From NCBI RefSeq assembly GCF_900215325.1, contig NZ_OCMS01000001.1, forward strand, positions 434,001 through 498,000: a stretch of DNA of 64,000 nucleotides. Reading direction: 5' to 3'. Under the pieces are notes generated by a model. It made no database searches. It was not told where the DNA came from and saw only the letters and a program-made list of their open reading frames with translations. Source of the stretch: Fibrobacter sp. UWB16. GTDB lineage: Bacteria; Fibrobacterota; Fibrobacteria; Fibrobacterales; Fibrobacteraceae. Both the position numbers and the translations under genes were made by a program. Positions within the stretch are counted from its first letter, which is position 1; every line of letters starts with the position of its first letter. Shown here one piece after another: positions 18,010 to 26,953 of this stretch.

Positions 18010-18899
18010 CAATCCTTTACGCAACGAACTGAATAGCCATTGCTTCTAGAGCTATAATCTACAATTGCACCATCATAATGATAACCTATGCCGATGTCGT
18101 ACACATCGTATTCATGTGAATATTCAAACTCTGTAGAACTCCAGAATTCCAAAAATTCACCTACATGTTCAAAAGTTCCATTGTTTTTTCTGTAACCTGC
18201 CGGCAATGCCGAGAAACCGAAATCATCCGAGCCGTTACCACTCGTACCATCATTTCTATTTTTCCACCCACTCGTCGATTTAAGCGCTTTTGCCGCTATT
18301 TTTTTACCACCAACAGCAGTAAACAATGTTTCAAATTCTTCCAGCGTCGGCAGATGCCAACCTGAAGGGCAAGCAACCGTAGCTGCATCCCATTTATAAT
18401 AACGACCGTACCTCACACAGCCATCATCACCACAGAAACTACTTTCCATTTCGTAGTTAAGGTTTTGAGCCATCCACGTCTGGGCGCCGATGGACACAGT
18501 CTTGTACGTTTGACCATCGCGGGAGTCTATTATGGAATCCACGACTACTGTAGAAGGATCAACTATCAGGGACACACTAGAAGAACTTGAACGTGCTGAC
18601 GACGAAGCTACACTGGATGAGCTACGCTTGTCTGAAGACGACGAAACAACACTAGACGAGCTACGATTAGTAGAAGATGAGGATTGCTCGTTTTTTTTAC
18701 TCGACGATGACGTTTTTTTGCCAGAACTCGATTTTGCAAAACTGCTGCTTGACGATTTTTTTGTTTTTGCCGAAGACGAAGATTGAACAACGCTAGAGGA
18801 AGACTCGTCCGAAGGCTCAGTAATTGAGCCGCTATCATCATCGCAAGCGAGAAGGAAAATCATCATGAAAATCAATATACGAAGAGCGAATTTATTCAT
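18009..18899 (-). CDS. FISUMP-domain lipoprotein with long poly-Ser linker
   Basis: A 296-residue lipoprotein with lipobox LLAC at about residue 19, a Ser/Lys-rich linker of roughly 95 residues (SSSSxxx units), and a C-terminal FISUMP (TIGR02145) domain: RDGQTYKTVSIGAQTWMAQN, CPSGWHLPTLEEFETLF, GFSALPAGYR, WSSTE, YSVRCVKD. The family's function is unknown; the linker holds the domain off the outer membrane. ATG 18899 has no Shine-Dalgarno, and a TATATT lies exactly 7 nt upstream, which suggests a leaderless transcript. Confidence 0.88.
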   Translation of the reverse strand: MNKFALRILIFMMIFLLACDDDSGSITEPSDESSSSVVQSSSSAKTKKSSSSSFAKSSSGKKTSSSSKKNEQSSSSTNRSSSSVVSSSSDKRSSSSVASSSARSSSSSVSLIVDPSTVVVDSIIDSRDGQTYKTVSIGAQTWMAQNLNYEMESSFCGDDGCVRYGRYYKWDAATVACPSGWHLPTLEEFETLFTAVGGKKIAAKALKSTSGWKNRNDGTSGNGSDDFGFSALPAGYRKNNGTFEHVGEFLEFWSSTEFEYSHEYDVYDIGIGYHYDGAIVDYSSRSNGYSVRCVKD

Positions 18900-19015
18900 A
18901 ATACGAAATATAGTAATCGGAACCGCGACTATGTCGCGTTATGCAATGAGTTTTTTACAGAAAAATCCTTACATTTTCAGTGCAAGCCACTTTTTATAAA
19001 ATTATCTTTTAATCG

Positions 19016-21397
19016 ATGCTTGATTACATTTCGATTCGCGGTTGCAGACTCCATAATTTAAAAAATGTCAACGCCCAGTTTCCGCTGGGGAAAATTACGG
19101 TTGTGTGCGGACCTTCGGGTTGCGGAAAATCGACACTCGTGATGGACACGCTCCATGGCGAAAGCAAGCGGCGTTACCTTGAGACGCTCTCGCCTTTTGC
19201 TGCGGATTTACTCGGAGGCAAGCGAAGCATTCCGCTCGACAGTGCCGAAGGACTTCCGGCGAGTTTAGCGATTGCCGCCACGCGTGGAGAAGCGCCCGCG
19301 AAAGCATCTGCGCTTTCGATTGCCGAATGTGACAATGCACTGCGAACATTATTCGCTGCGTTTGCAAAGCCCGCCTGCCCCATTTGCGGAGCCCCGATGG
19401 TGAGCCAGAGCCGCGAAGAGATCATCCGCGAAATTGCGGGAATGCCAATAGGGACAAAACTACAGTTTTTGGCGAAAATCGAGTTAAATGGAAGTCGCAC
19501 GACGCTCGACAAGCTATCGGCGGTGTTTTTGGCACAAGGTTTTACGCGAGCGTTGGCCGATGGCACGATGTATTCGCTTGCTGACCTGCTGCCCGGCGAA
19601 AAAGTCTTGACACCCAAGGAATTTTTCATCATCGTTGATAGAATCATCGTTCGTGAAAATACACGTACGCGAATCGCAGAAGCCGTTGACGGAACGCTAA
19701 AGCTCACGCACTCTGCAATTACGCTTGACATTGCTGGCGAACGCAAGTTCTATAGTACAAAGCCGTGCTGCCCGAATGCAAACGACAAACAGCACCAAAC
19801 AAGCGACATACGAGAAGCTATTGCGAGCCTAGATGCGCGTGCTTTCTCGCCATACAGCCGCACCAGTGTCTGCGAATATTGCGACGGCACTGGACTTTTG
19901 GAAGTCCCGGAAAACGACGAGGACGAAAACGCAGAATGCCCGCACTGTCACGGGCTCCGCCTCAAGAAAACATACTTGAACGCGACTGTAGACGATGTCA
20001 GTTACAAGCAAATTCTCACGACGGAATTTGCAGATTTACCAGAACTTCTGCACAAAATTTTCGATAACAAAATCGGGCAAAATTTAAAAGCGACATTCAA
20101 TTCGCTCCTCGACCGTATTGAAGCCATCAACGATTTGGGCATTGGCTACCTCACGCCAGGACGCGCGGGACAAACGCTTTCGGGCGGCGAATTGCAAAGA
20201 CTCAAGCTCGCAAGCCTTAGCACCGGACATTTGAATGGTCTTTTGATAGCGCTTGACGAACCCGCCAGCGGTCTCCATGCTAGCGATGTCACGGCTCTTT
20301 GGAAAGTTCTCGAAAAAATCCGCAAGCGCGGCAACACGCTCGTACTCATTGAGCACAATCCGCAAATTATCAGGCGAGCCGACTACATTATCGAAATGGG
20401 GCCGGGCGCAGGTGAAAAGGGCGGCGAGATTTTGTTCCAAGGCTCTCGCGACGAAGTGCTGAACAATCCGGGATCGCCCACAGGAAAGTGGATTCGTGAA
20501 TTAGGTGTAAAAGGAGATTCCCGCTCGGCGGCAATCCAAAACACCAAAGAAAGCACAGCGATTCTCGTTGAAAACTTCGCGAAGTTTGACATGGCGCCAG
20601 TCAACGCAGCCTTCCCCATCAATAAATTCAGCGTGATTACCGGCCAAAGCGGCAGCGGAAAATCGACACTCCTTTTTGAAAACATCGCCAAACGCGCCAA
20701 AGCCGAAGAATTCAAGAGCCTCGGCATCGACGCTCTTTCGATTCTCACAACCGGAGATTTTCACGGAAGCAAACGCAGCACCGTCTTGAGCGCCATCGGC
20801 CTCACCACACTATTACGCGACTTGTTCGCCAAGCTCCCCGAAAGCAAAGTACGTGGCTACACCGCCTCCAAATTCAGCATGCACGCCCCCGGCGGTCGCT
20901 GCGAAAATTGCAAAGGCGAAGGAGTCATCTACGATCCGCTCGGCTACGAAGAATCCGAATGCCCCGTTTGCCTCGGCAAGCGCTTTCGCGATGAAGTCTT
21001 GGAAATCCGATTCAAGTCGCTTTCCATAGCTGACATCTTGGACATGGAAATCGGCAGCGCATACAAGCTCTTCACGAACATGAAGCCGTTCGCTGAAAAA
21101 CTGAAACCGCTTGTAGACACAGGCCTTGACTACTTGAAACTCGGTCAAACGACAGCACACCTCTCCGGTGGCGAACGCGCTCGACTCCGCCTTTCCATTA
21201 CACTCGCGCGAGCCAAAGCGCCGAACACGCTATTTCTCTTTGACGAACCCGCCCGCGGTCTCCATCAAAAGGATATTCAGCAATTGCTCGACCTCATTCA
21301 CGGACTTTGCAATGCCGGCCACACCGTCATTGCTATTGAACATGCACAAGACTTCGTCGACGCCGCGGATTATGTGGTGGAACTGAAGCGGAAATAA
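19016..21397 (+). CDS. Compact UvrA-like excinuclease ATPase
   Basis: A 793-residue dual-ABC protein of the UvrA family, about 150 residues shorter than standard UvrA. First half: Walker A GPSGCGKST (about residue 33), CPICG near 122, CEYC ... CPHC zinc module near 290-312, signature LSGGELQRLKLAS, Walker B LIALDEPASGLH. Second half: GQSGSGKST near 543, CENC ... CPVC near 628-651, LSGGERARLRLS, LFLFDEPARGLH. The zinc pair usually found before the FSFN segment is degenerate here (CCPNAN). Likely a second UvrA paralogue; such proteins act in repair or drug tolerance, and a canonical uvrA may lie elsewhere. TATCTT lies 7 nt upstream of ATG and there is no Shine-Dalgarno. Confidence 0.85.
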   Translation: MLDYISIRGCRLHNLKNVNAQFPLGKITVVCGPSGCGKSTLVMDTLHGESKRRYLETLSPFAADLLGGKRSIPLDSAEGLPASLAIAATRGEAPAKASALSIAECDNALRTLFAAFAKPACPICGAPMVSQSREEIIREIAGMPIGTKLQFLAKIELNGSRTTLDKLSAVFLAQGFTRALADGTMYSLADLLPGEKVLTPKEFFIIVDRIIVRENTRTRIAEAVDGTLKLTHSAITLDIAGERKFYSTKPCCPNANDKQHQTSDIREAIASLDARAFSPYSRTSVCEYCDGTGLLEVPENDEDENAECPHCHGLRLKKTYLNATVDDVSYKQILTTEFADLPELLHKIFDNKIGQNLKATFNSLLDRIEAINDLGIGYLTPGRAGQTLSGGELQRLKLASLSTGHLNGLLIALDEPASGLHASDVTALWKVLEKIRKRGNTLVLIEHNPQIIRRADYIIEMGPGAGEKGGEILFQGSRDEVLNNPGSPTGKWIRELGVKGDSRSAAIQNTKESTAILVENFAKFDMAPVNAAFPINKFSVITGQSGSGKSTLLFENIAKRAKAEEFKSLGIDALSILTTGDFHGSKRSTVLSAIGLTTLLRDLFAKLPESKVRGYTASKFSMHAPGGRCENCKGEGVIYDPLGYEESECPVCLGKRFRDEVLEIRFKSLSIADILDMEIGSAYKLFTNMKPFAEKLKPLVDTGLDYLKLGQTTAHLSGGERARLRLSITLARAKAPNTLFLFDEPARGLHQKDIQQLLDLIHGLCNAGHTVIAIEHAQDFVDAADYVVELKRK

Positions 21398-21464
21398 AAA
21401 TATCTTTCTGTAATTCAAAAATTATATTTTAGATGTACCGCACGGGACGTTGCAAGGAGGATTT

Positions 21465-22337
21465 ATGAACATTCGCAAATACTGGAAAAGGATTTTGTTT
21501 TCGGCCACAGCTCTATTTTGGGCTAGTTGCGGCGGAGACAGCGAAAATTTTTCATCCGTTCCATACAGCAATGAAAGTGAAACGTATTCAAGCAGTTCTA
21601 CCGACATTCCATTGAGTAGTTCTGAAACAGTTTCAAGTAGTTCTACAGAAGTTTTTTCAAGCAGTTCAATTGAAATCATTCCAAGCAGTTCCAGCGTCGA
21701 AAAATTAGGCCCATATAAACTAGCAAGAGACACTTCAATCACGTGTAAATTAGAAAAATCATACTCCGGTTTTTGCGTTGGAGACATGAATGGGCATCAT
21801 AAAATATATCAATTAATAAATAGTCTTGAACAAAATGACTCCCGTTCATTAGAAGAACTTAACGAAATCGAAAAGGAACTTGAGAAAATCGGCAGCAATC
21901 TCCTTATCGAAACACATTGCGTCAGTTACGAACATATAGATTTATTCAAATGTTCCAACGACAGTGCTTATGAAAAAAAATACTTCGACCCAGGGAAAAA
22001 AGATTATTACGTAATAGACAGCCTTCTCTATTCTTTCGAAGAATACAAGACTAAGTTTTCTTCTCCAGCACCATCCCCACTTTGTCAAAAAACAGATTTT
22101 GTATACGGAACAGATCCTGATGTTTTCGATGATACACAAGCATACATTGACAGCGTAAAAAAAGAAAAATTACTCTCTAGTGATGAACAAGCATGTATCA
22201 ACACCGCGCAAGAGCATAACAGCGCCTTTATAGGAATTCTAGCAAAGACGCAAATATGCGATGGAATTTCTACGATAAACCCATACTATCAAGCGTTCAT
22301 CCAAAATTCAATTGACGAATGTTTAAAAAAGGAGTAG
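21465..22337 (+). CDS. Orphan lipoprotein with Ser-rich linker
   Basis: A 290-residue lipoprotein; ATG 21465 follows a perfect AAGGAGG. Lipobox WASC at about residue 22, then a linker of repeated SSS units to about residue 80. The remainder is mixed charged sequence with about ten Cys residues, including CKLEKSYSGFC, CVSYEHIDLFKC and CINTAQEH, suggesting several disulfides in an extracellular domain. No family is recognised. It ends 3 nt before the GH18 gene start, so the two form an operon, and it may help bind or display that enzyme's substrate. Confidence 0.8.
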   Translation: MNIRKYWKRILFSATALFWASCGGDSENFSSVPYSNESETYSSSSTDIPLSSSETVSSSSTEVFSSSSIEIIPSSSSVEKLGPYKLARDTSITCKLEKSYSGFCVGDMNGHHKIYQLINSLEQNDSRSLEELNEIEKELEKIGSNLLIETHCVSYEHIDLFKCSNDSAYEKKYFDPGKKDYYVIDSLLYSFEEYKTKFSSPAPSPLCQKTDFVYGTDPDVFDDTQAYIDSVKKEKLLSSDEQACINTAQEHNSAFIGILAKTQICDGISTINPYYQAFIQNSIDECLKKE

Positions 22338-22340
22338 CAC

Positions 22341-23570
22341 GTGAAAAAGTTTGCACTCTCGATTTTACTTTACGCAGCATTTTGCTCAGCATGGGCCGCT
22401 CCGCTGTTTATCGGTTATTACCCCGATTGGGGCAAATGGCACAAGCCCGCCTACACTGTAGATAAAGTTCCGTACAACAAATTAACACACGTGCTGTGGA
22501 GTTTCATCACGCCAAACACGGATGGTTCATTGCGCGGAGATGCTGCAGAAGACCCAAGCGCACTCGACGAAATGGTAACGCTCGCCCATGCAGCCGGTAC
22601 AAAAGTCATCGTCTCGCTCGGCGGTGGCGGACAAAGCGACAACTTCGTGCCCGTTGCATCAAACGATGCGCTCCGTCAAAAATTCGTCGCAAACCTCGTC
22701 AAATACGTCGCTGACCACAATCTCGACGGGCTTGATATGGACTGGGAATGGGAATACAATCCCGTCCCCGAGGCAGACACTATCGCCTACAGCAAATTGC
22801 TCACAGAACTACGCGAAGCCCTCCCCAAAGACAAAAGCCTTTCGGCAGCGCTCCCCTGCTCGCCCTATTACGGAAAATGGTTCACAGCCGAAGTTCTCGT
22901 GAAAAACTTGGACTGGTTCGGCTTTATGACTTACGATATTACCGGCGACTGGGATGACAAAGCCATGTTCGATTCGCCGCTATACCCACACGATGGATAC
23001 ACCACATGGTCGTGGGAAGAAACACGCGACTATTGGAAAAAGCGCGGCGTCCCGACAGAAAAAATGGTCTTTGGAATTCCGTCATTCGGCTTTGAATTTC
23101 AAGGAGCAACAGGACCGGGCACAGACTTTACCAAAGGAACCGCCAAGCAAATCGCATACAAAGATATCGTCACAAACACCGACTGGAAATACTTCTATGA
23201 CAGCGTCGCTGTAGAGCCCTACGGCGTATCTTCAACCGGATACGTGACCTTCGAAGACCCGCATTCTTCCGCCGTCAAATCGCGATGGGTCAAGGAGAAT
23301 GGTTACGCAGGCATCATGGTCTGGGAAGTTTCGCACGACTACATCGAAGGCGTCGGAAATCCGATTCTCGATAGCATCGCTGTCATACTGCGCGAAGAAA
23401 CGACGGGAATCCGTGACATTCACAAGAAGCGTGCGACGAGCTCTCGGCTAGACGCCTCGAAAAAAACGAATGCGCAAACAAAGCGCGTAGATGCCCTCGG
23501 AAAAAGCGTACAAAACAAAGGCCACGAAAGTCGCCTAAAGAACAAGTTTATTTTTAGAGTGGAACCGTAA
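22341..23570 (+). CDS. Glycoside hydrolase family 18 (chitinase-like)
   Basis: A 409-residue exported protein. The GTG start at 22341 follows AAAGGAG. Signal peptide ends near CSAWA. GH18 barrel motifs: IGYYPDWGKW near the N-terminus, KVIVSLGGGG, and the catalytic DGLDMDWEWEY (DxxDxDWE, acid Glu at about residue 137), followed by FGFMTYDITGDWDD and MVWEVSHDY. The fold hydrolyses beta-1,4-GlcNAc linkages via substrate assistance; the substrate may be chitin, fungal wall or peptidoglycan/glycoprotein glycans. The tail VDALGKSVQN resembles that of the CE12 esterase at 9666 (VNALGQKVQN). Encoded with the preceding lipoprotein. Confidence 0.9.
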   Translation: MKKFALSILLYAAFCSAWAAPLFIGYYPDWGKWHKPAYTVDKVPYNKLTHVLWSFITPNTDGSLRGDAAEDPSALDEMVTLAHAAGTKVIVSLGGGGQSDNFVPVASNDALRQKFVANLVKYVADHNLDGLDMDWEWEYNPVPEADTIAYSKLLTELREALPKDKSLSAALPCSPYYGKWFTAEVLVKNLDWFGFMTYDITGDWDDKAMFDSPLYPHDGYTTWSWEETRDYWKKRGVPTEKMVFGIPSFGFEFQGATGPGTDFTKGTAKQIAYKDIVTNTDWKYFYDSVAVEPYGVSSTGYVTFEDPHSSAVKSRWVKENGYAGIMVWEVSHDYIEGVGNPILDSIAVILREETTGIRDIHKKRATSSRLDASKKTNAQTKRVDALGKSVQNKGHESRLKNKFIFRVEP

Positions 23571-23584
23571 ATATACCTTTCCCC

Positions 23585-23633
23585 TTGCCAAACATCTCTT
23601 ACTTTAGTATAATTTGATAACGGTTATCAAATT
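23585..23633 (+). promoter_or_regulatory. Promoter with Fur/Zur-type operator
   Basis: TTGCCA (23585-23590), a 17-bp spacer, and TATAAT (23608-23613) form a near-consensus promoter. A perfect 23-bp palindrome, AATTTGATAAC-G-GTTATCAAATT (23611-23633), overlaps the end of the -10 and the start site. It is 11 bp upstream of the Fur-family ATG, so autorepression by the metal-bound regulator is the simplest reading. Confidence 0.85.
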
Positions 23634-23644
23634 TCGAGATAAGC

Positions 23645-24061
23645 ATGGGCATTATTAAATACAAAACCAAACAGCAGGAACTGCTCCTATCTTGCTTCAA
23701 AGCGATGCAGGGCCGCCATTTCACAGCAGAAGACGTGGCGGCTTATTTCCAGAAGCAGAACATTTCTATCGGCATTGCAACTATCTATCGCCAGATTGAA
23801 AAGTTTGTGGCGATGGGCGTTGTTCAAAAGTATTTCCTTGGCGAACAGAACGCCGCCTGCTTCCAATACATGGGCGAAGAATGCCACAAAGAAGTTTCGC
23901 ATTTTCACCTGAAGTGCGAAAAATGCGGCACGCTCATCCATCTCGAATGTCACGATCTTGAACAGCTGAGTTCGCACCTGATGGCAGAACATGGTTTTGC
24001 ACTTGATCCATTCCGCACTGTTTTTTACGGACTTTGTGAGAACTGCCGCCTAGCGAGCTAA
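23645..24061 (+). CDS. Fur-family metalloregulator, probably Zur
   Basis: A 138-residue Fur-family repressor. Winged-helix N-terminal half (FTAEDVAAYF, then SIGIATIYRQIEKFVAMGVV as recognition region), then a metal-binding C-terminal half: HFHLKCEKCGTLIHLECHD and a second CxxC (GLCENC) forming the structural zinc site. It has a perfect palindromic operator at its own promoter. The next gene, 36 nt downstream, encodes a COG0523 GTPase, a typical member of Zur regulons, so zinc sensing is inferred rather than shown; iron or manganese sensing is not excluded. Confidence 0.9.
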   Translation: MGIIKYKTKQQELLLSCFKAMQGRHFTAEDVAAYFQKQNISIGIATIYRQIEKFVAMGVVQKYFLGEQNAACFQYMGEECHKEVSHFHLKCEKCGTLIHLECHDLEQLSSHLMAEHGFALDPFRTVFYGLCENCRLAS

Positions 24062-24097
24062 CAACTTAATTACATATTTTTTTTACAAAGGATTCTT

Positions 24098-25255
24098 ATG
24101 AAAAAGAATAAGAAACCGGTGGTACTCATCACCGGGTATTTGGGGTCGGGTAAAACCACGCTTTTGAACAATCTTCTCAAGCAAGAAAAGAGAAAAGTCG
24201 CCCTAATCGTAAACGATATGGGTAGCATCAACGTCGATGCTGAGATTTTGAAAAAGAACGGTTCGAACGTCACCGAATGCCCGATGTTCGAATTGCAAAA
24301 CGGATGCATCTGCTGCACCTTGCGCGATGAATTCATCCAGCAGATTGAAAAAATTTCCAACCTCGATTCCATTGAAGTCGTATTTGTCGAAGCCTCCGGC
24401 ATCAGCGATCCGGGTGCGGTGAGCGCAAGTTTCCTTGCTTACGAAGAAGACAACCCGAATACGAATGTTTACTTGACATCCATCGTCACAGTGGTCGATG
24501 GCGATAGAATTTACCGCGAATTCCTTAGCGAATTAAAGCAGAAAAGAGAAGAAAGAGATTCGCTCGCCGAAAAGTACGACTTGAGCGATGAAGAAATTTC
24601 CACACTGATTGTAGATCAGATCGAATTCTGCAATTTCATCATTTTGAACAAGTGCGACCTACTCAGCGCAGACCAGCTCAAGGAAGTGGAATCCGTTGTT
24701 CGCGATTTCCAGCCGCGAGCCCCGATTATCCATTCCGTCAACGGCGATATCGACATCGAAAAAATCATGACGACAAAGCCGTTCAACTATGATCAAATTG
24801 ATTCCTCTTCGGCCATCCAGAAGGCTACCGCAACATTAACCCAGCCAGGTCGCAAGAACAATGGTTGCGTTGACGAATACGGAATCACATCGTTCGTTTT
24901 CGAAGCTAGACGCCCGTTCAACAGAACCCGCTTTATGGAATTTGTCAACAACAGATACCCGTCACAGCTCATCCGTTCCAAGGGCTACATCTGGTTTTCA
25001 GACGCCAGCAAGGACGTGCAGCTTTTCGAACAGGCAGGTCGTAATTCCTCGATTTTGCCCGTTTCGTACTGGATTGATGCTCTGCGCGAAGACGTAAAGC
25101 AATCGTACATTGACGAAAATCCTGAAATAAAAGAAAACTGGGACACTCAATTTGGCGACCGCGAAAACCAGGTTGTGTTCATCGGCAAAGGCTACAACAA
25201 GGACGACATCATTGTCGAGCTTGAAAAATGTCTTGACGAAAGAGCGTTTGCATAA
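24098..25255 (+). CDS. CobW/COG0523-family GTPase (probable zinc metallochaperone)
   Basis: A 385-residue G3E GTPase. Walker A GYLGSGKTT (about residue 13), metal-binding NGCICCTLRDE (CxCC, about residue 69), FVEASGISDPG, NKCDL for guanine specificity, and a C-terminal CobW domain (about residues 270-370: YGITSFVFEARRPFNRTRF). It lacks the long His-rich loop found in some members. Good Shine-Dalgarno (AAAGGA). It is likely co-transcribed with the Fur-family gene and induced on metal limitation to deliver zinc to essential enzymes. A shared bidirectional terminator follows. Confidence 0.9.
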   Translation: MKKNKKPVVLITGYLGSGKTTLLNNLLKQEKRKVALIVNDMGSINVDAEILKKNGSNVTECPMFELQNGCICCTLRDEFIQQIEKISNLDSIEVVFVEASGISDPGAVSASFLAYEEDNPNTNVYLTSIVTVVDGDRIYREFLSELKQKREERDSLAEKYDLSDEEISTLIVDQIEFCNFIILNKCDLLSADQLKEVESVVRDFQPRAPIIHSVNGDIDIEKIMTTKPFNYDQIDSSSAIQKATATLTQPGRKNNGCVDEYGITSFVFEARRPFNRTRFMEFVNNRYPSQLIRSKGYIWFSDASKDVQLFEQAGRNSSILPVSYWIDALREDVKQSYIDENPEIKENWDTQFGDRENQVVFIGKGYNKDDIIVELEKCLDERAFA

Positions 25256-25284
25256 CCGCAAAAAAAACGAGCTGAAATAGCATA

Positions 25285-25304
25285 GGGACCGCAAGGTCCC
25301 TTTT
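25285..25304. terminator. Terminator between convergent genes
   Basis: GGGACC-GCAA-GGTCCC at 25285-25300 followed by TTTT on the plus strand. It sits between the COG0523 gene and the 3' end of the interrupted GH53 gene, and could serve both strands. Confidence 0.75.
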
Positions 25305-25310
25305 ACGTTT

Positions 25311-26825
25311 TTAGAAAAACTCTTCAAAAGCCTTAGCGTTTGCGTAAAGGTCGTTGCCACGCCAGTCAAAAAGTCCCGAGCCCCACGCACCGCCGATTGT
25401 CGGTTCCCAGAAGAACGAGCCGATCCAGCGGTTCATTTCGCGGACGGATTCACGAGTCTTTTGGCGGGATTTGTCGAAATTGTAGTGGTTATCGGAATCA
25501 CCACCATTGTATTACGCAACGATAAATTCCAATTTTGAATACTTTGTCGTAATCGTATTGAACAAATTTTTCCACTTATCGGGTGTGCCGTCGCCGTATG
25601 CCGTGTAAGCGGAGAAGCCCATCACGTCAGCAGGGATTTTATAGTCATCAAAGATGACGCCCATCCACCACTTTACGGTTTCTTCTTTGCGGATGCTTTC
25701 GATGTGGAGCACCGTTTTCGTTGTCGGCGAAACATCCTTGACCGCCTTGATGCCCGCATTGAAATACTTGGCGGCATTTGCCTTGCCCGCCGATGTTCCC
25801 ATATCGCCATTGACAGAAGTCGCAGCCTTATCGACACCATTTCCCCAACAGTCTGTTTTGCTGTTTGGCTTGTGGATCAAGATGCCTGGAGTCGTTTCAT
25901 TGCCAACTTGCACCATGTCTGGCGTTGCACCAGCATTCTTAAGTGCAATCATCAAATCCTTGGTGTATGCGTACACGGAATCCGCCATCGCATTGGCATT
26001 ATTCACGTTACGCCAGCGTTCGGGGATAATCTGCTTGCCAGGATCCGCCCAGACATCGCTGTAATGGATATCAACGAGAAGCCCCATGCCCGCCGCTTTG
26101 ACTTTCTTGGCAAAAGCAACAACGTGGTCTTTGTCTCCATACGCTTCGGAATCATGACCGCAACCGCTCGCCGCATAGCCGTACTTTGCCTTGGGCGAAA
26201 CAAACGTGCGCAAGCGAATGGAGTTAAATCCGTGATTTTCCAGGATTGTGAAGATGTCGCTTTCTTTGCCATCGACATCGTAGAACTTCGTATTATTTCG
26301 TTCGTATTCCTGGACTTCGGAAATATCGGCGCCATTGTAGAAATCAATTTTTATAGGTTGTGCAGAAGATGAATTGGGCGCTTGCGATGACGAGGATTCT
26401 ATTGCAGAGGAGGGTTGCGACGCATTAGAAGACGACGAGGATTCTGTCACCGATGACTGAGCTTCGGACGAGGAGGAACTCTGCAACGTTTCAGACGACG
26501 TCGGTTCTACCGCAGACGATGTCGCCACGGCTGAAGACGATTCCGTCCCTGCCGACAAAGAAGTTTCCGAGGACGAGGGGCCACCCACATCTTGACTAGA
26601 GGACGATAAATTTTCAACAGACGACGAGGATTCTTGAGCCGAGGATTCCGGTACGCTAGAAGATGATTCCGGATCAAGTCCGGAATGACATGACGAAGAT
26701 TCTTGCACAGACGAAGAACTCAAAGCATAAACAGGCGACGAAGCCGTATCGTCACCACAAGATTGCATTAGCAAAGCAACAGAAGCGCAAGACACGCACG
26801 CCGCAAGATTTTTCAAAAACTTCAT
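25311..26825 (-). pseudogene. GH53 endo-beta-1,4-galactanase lipoprotein, interrupted by an in-frame stop
   Basis: From ATG 26825 the frame runs 437 codons, meets TAA (25514-25512), then stays open for 66 further codons to a normal stop at 25311, so the intact gene would encode about 503 residues. Lipobox LLMQSC, a long Ser/Glu linker (residues about 30-155), then a GH53 barrel: FYNGADISEVQEYE, FNSIRLRTFV, LLVDIHYSDVWADPGKQ, and MVQVGNETTPG with the acid/base Glu. The stop follows LEFIVA, where family members have the nucleophile Glu (consensus VVVETAY), and the downstream frame continues YNGGDSDNHYNF ... WEPTIGGAWGSGLFDW. A single GAA-to-TAA change explains it. The truncated product should be inactive on galactan or arabinogalactan. 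A palindromic element is inserted in frame in the linker. Confidence 0.85.
26664..26690. repeat. Palindromic element inside the GH53 linker
   Basis: GATTCCGGATCAAGTCCGGA then ATGACA: a perfect ATTCCGGA/TCCGGAAT stem read in frame as CHSGLDPE within a tract otherwise made of Ser, Glu, Ala and Val. It belongs to the same GGAxCAAGTCC family as the intergenic copies at 35050 and 59848. Confidence 0.75.
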
Positions 26826-26845
26826 ACCAACCCAATCCTATTAAA

Positions 26846-26874
26846 GGAGATTTCCGCTCAGAGGCGGGAATGAC
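26846..26874. repeat. Dispersed palindromic element upstream of the methyltransferase
   Basis: GGAGATTTCCGCTCAGAGGC then GGGAATGAC. Reverse-complemented it reads GTCATTCCCGCCT ... AATCTCC, with the conserved GTCAT and ATCTCC flanks. It lies in the 128-bp gap between the divergent GH53 and methyltransferase genes. Confidence 0.65.
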
Positions 26875-26953
26875 ATACATAAAAATACATCTTAATCGCT
26901 AATCCTCAAAATTTTAAATTGTAAAATTCCCGCATAAAAATTAAATTTCTAGC

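Noticed and set aside
25512-25514. Selenocysteine or programmed recoding at the GH53 stop
   Set aside because: The codon is TAA, which is not used for selenocysteine (TGA) or pyrrolysine (TAG), and no recoding hairpin is seen just after it. A point mutation or sequencing error is simpler.
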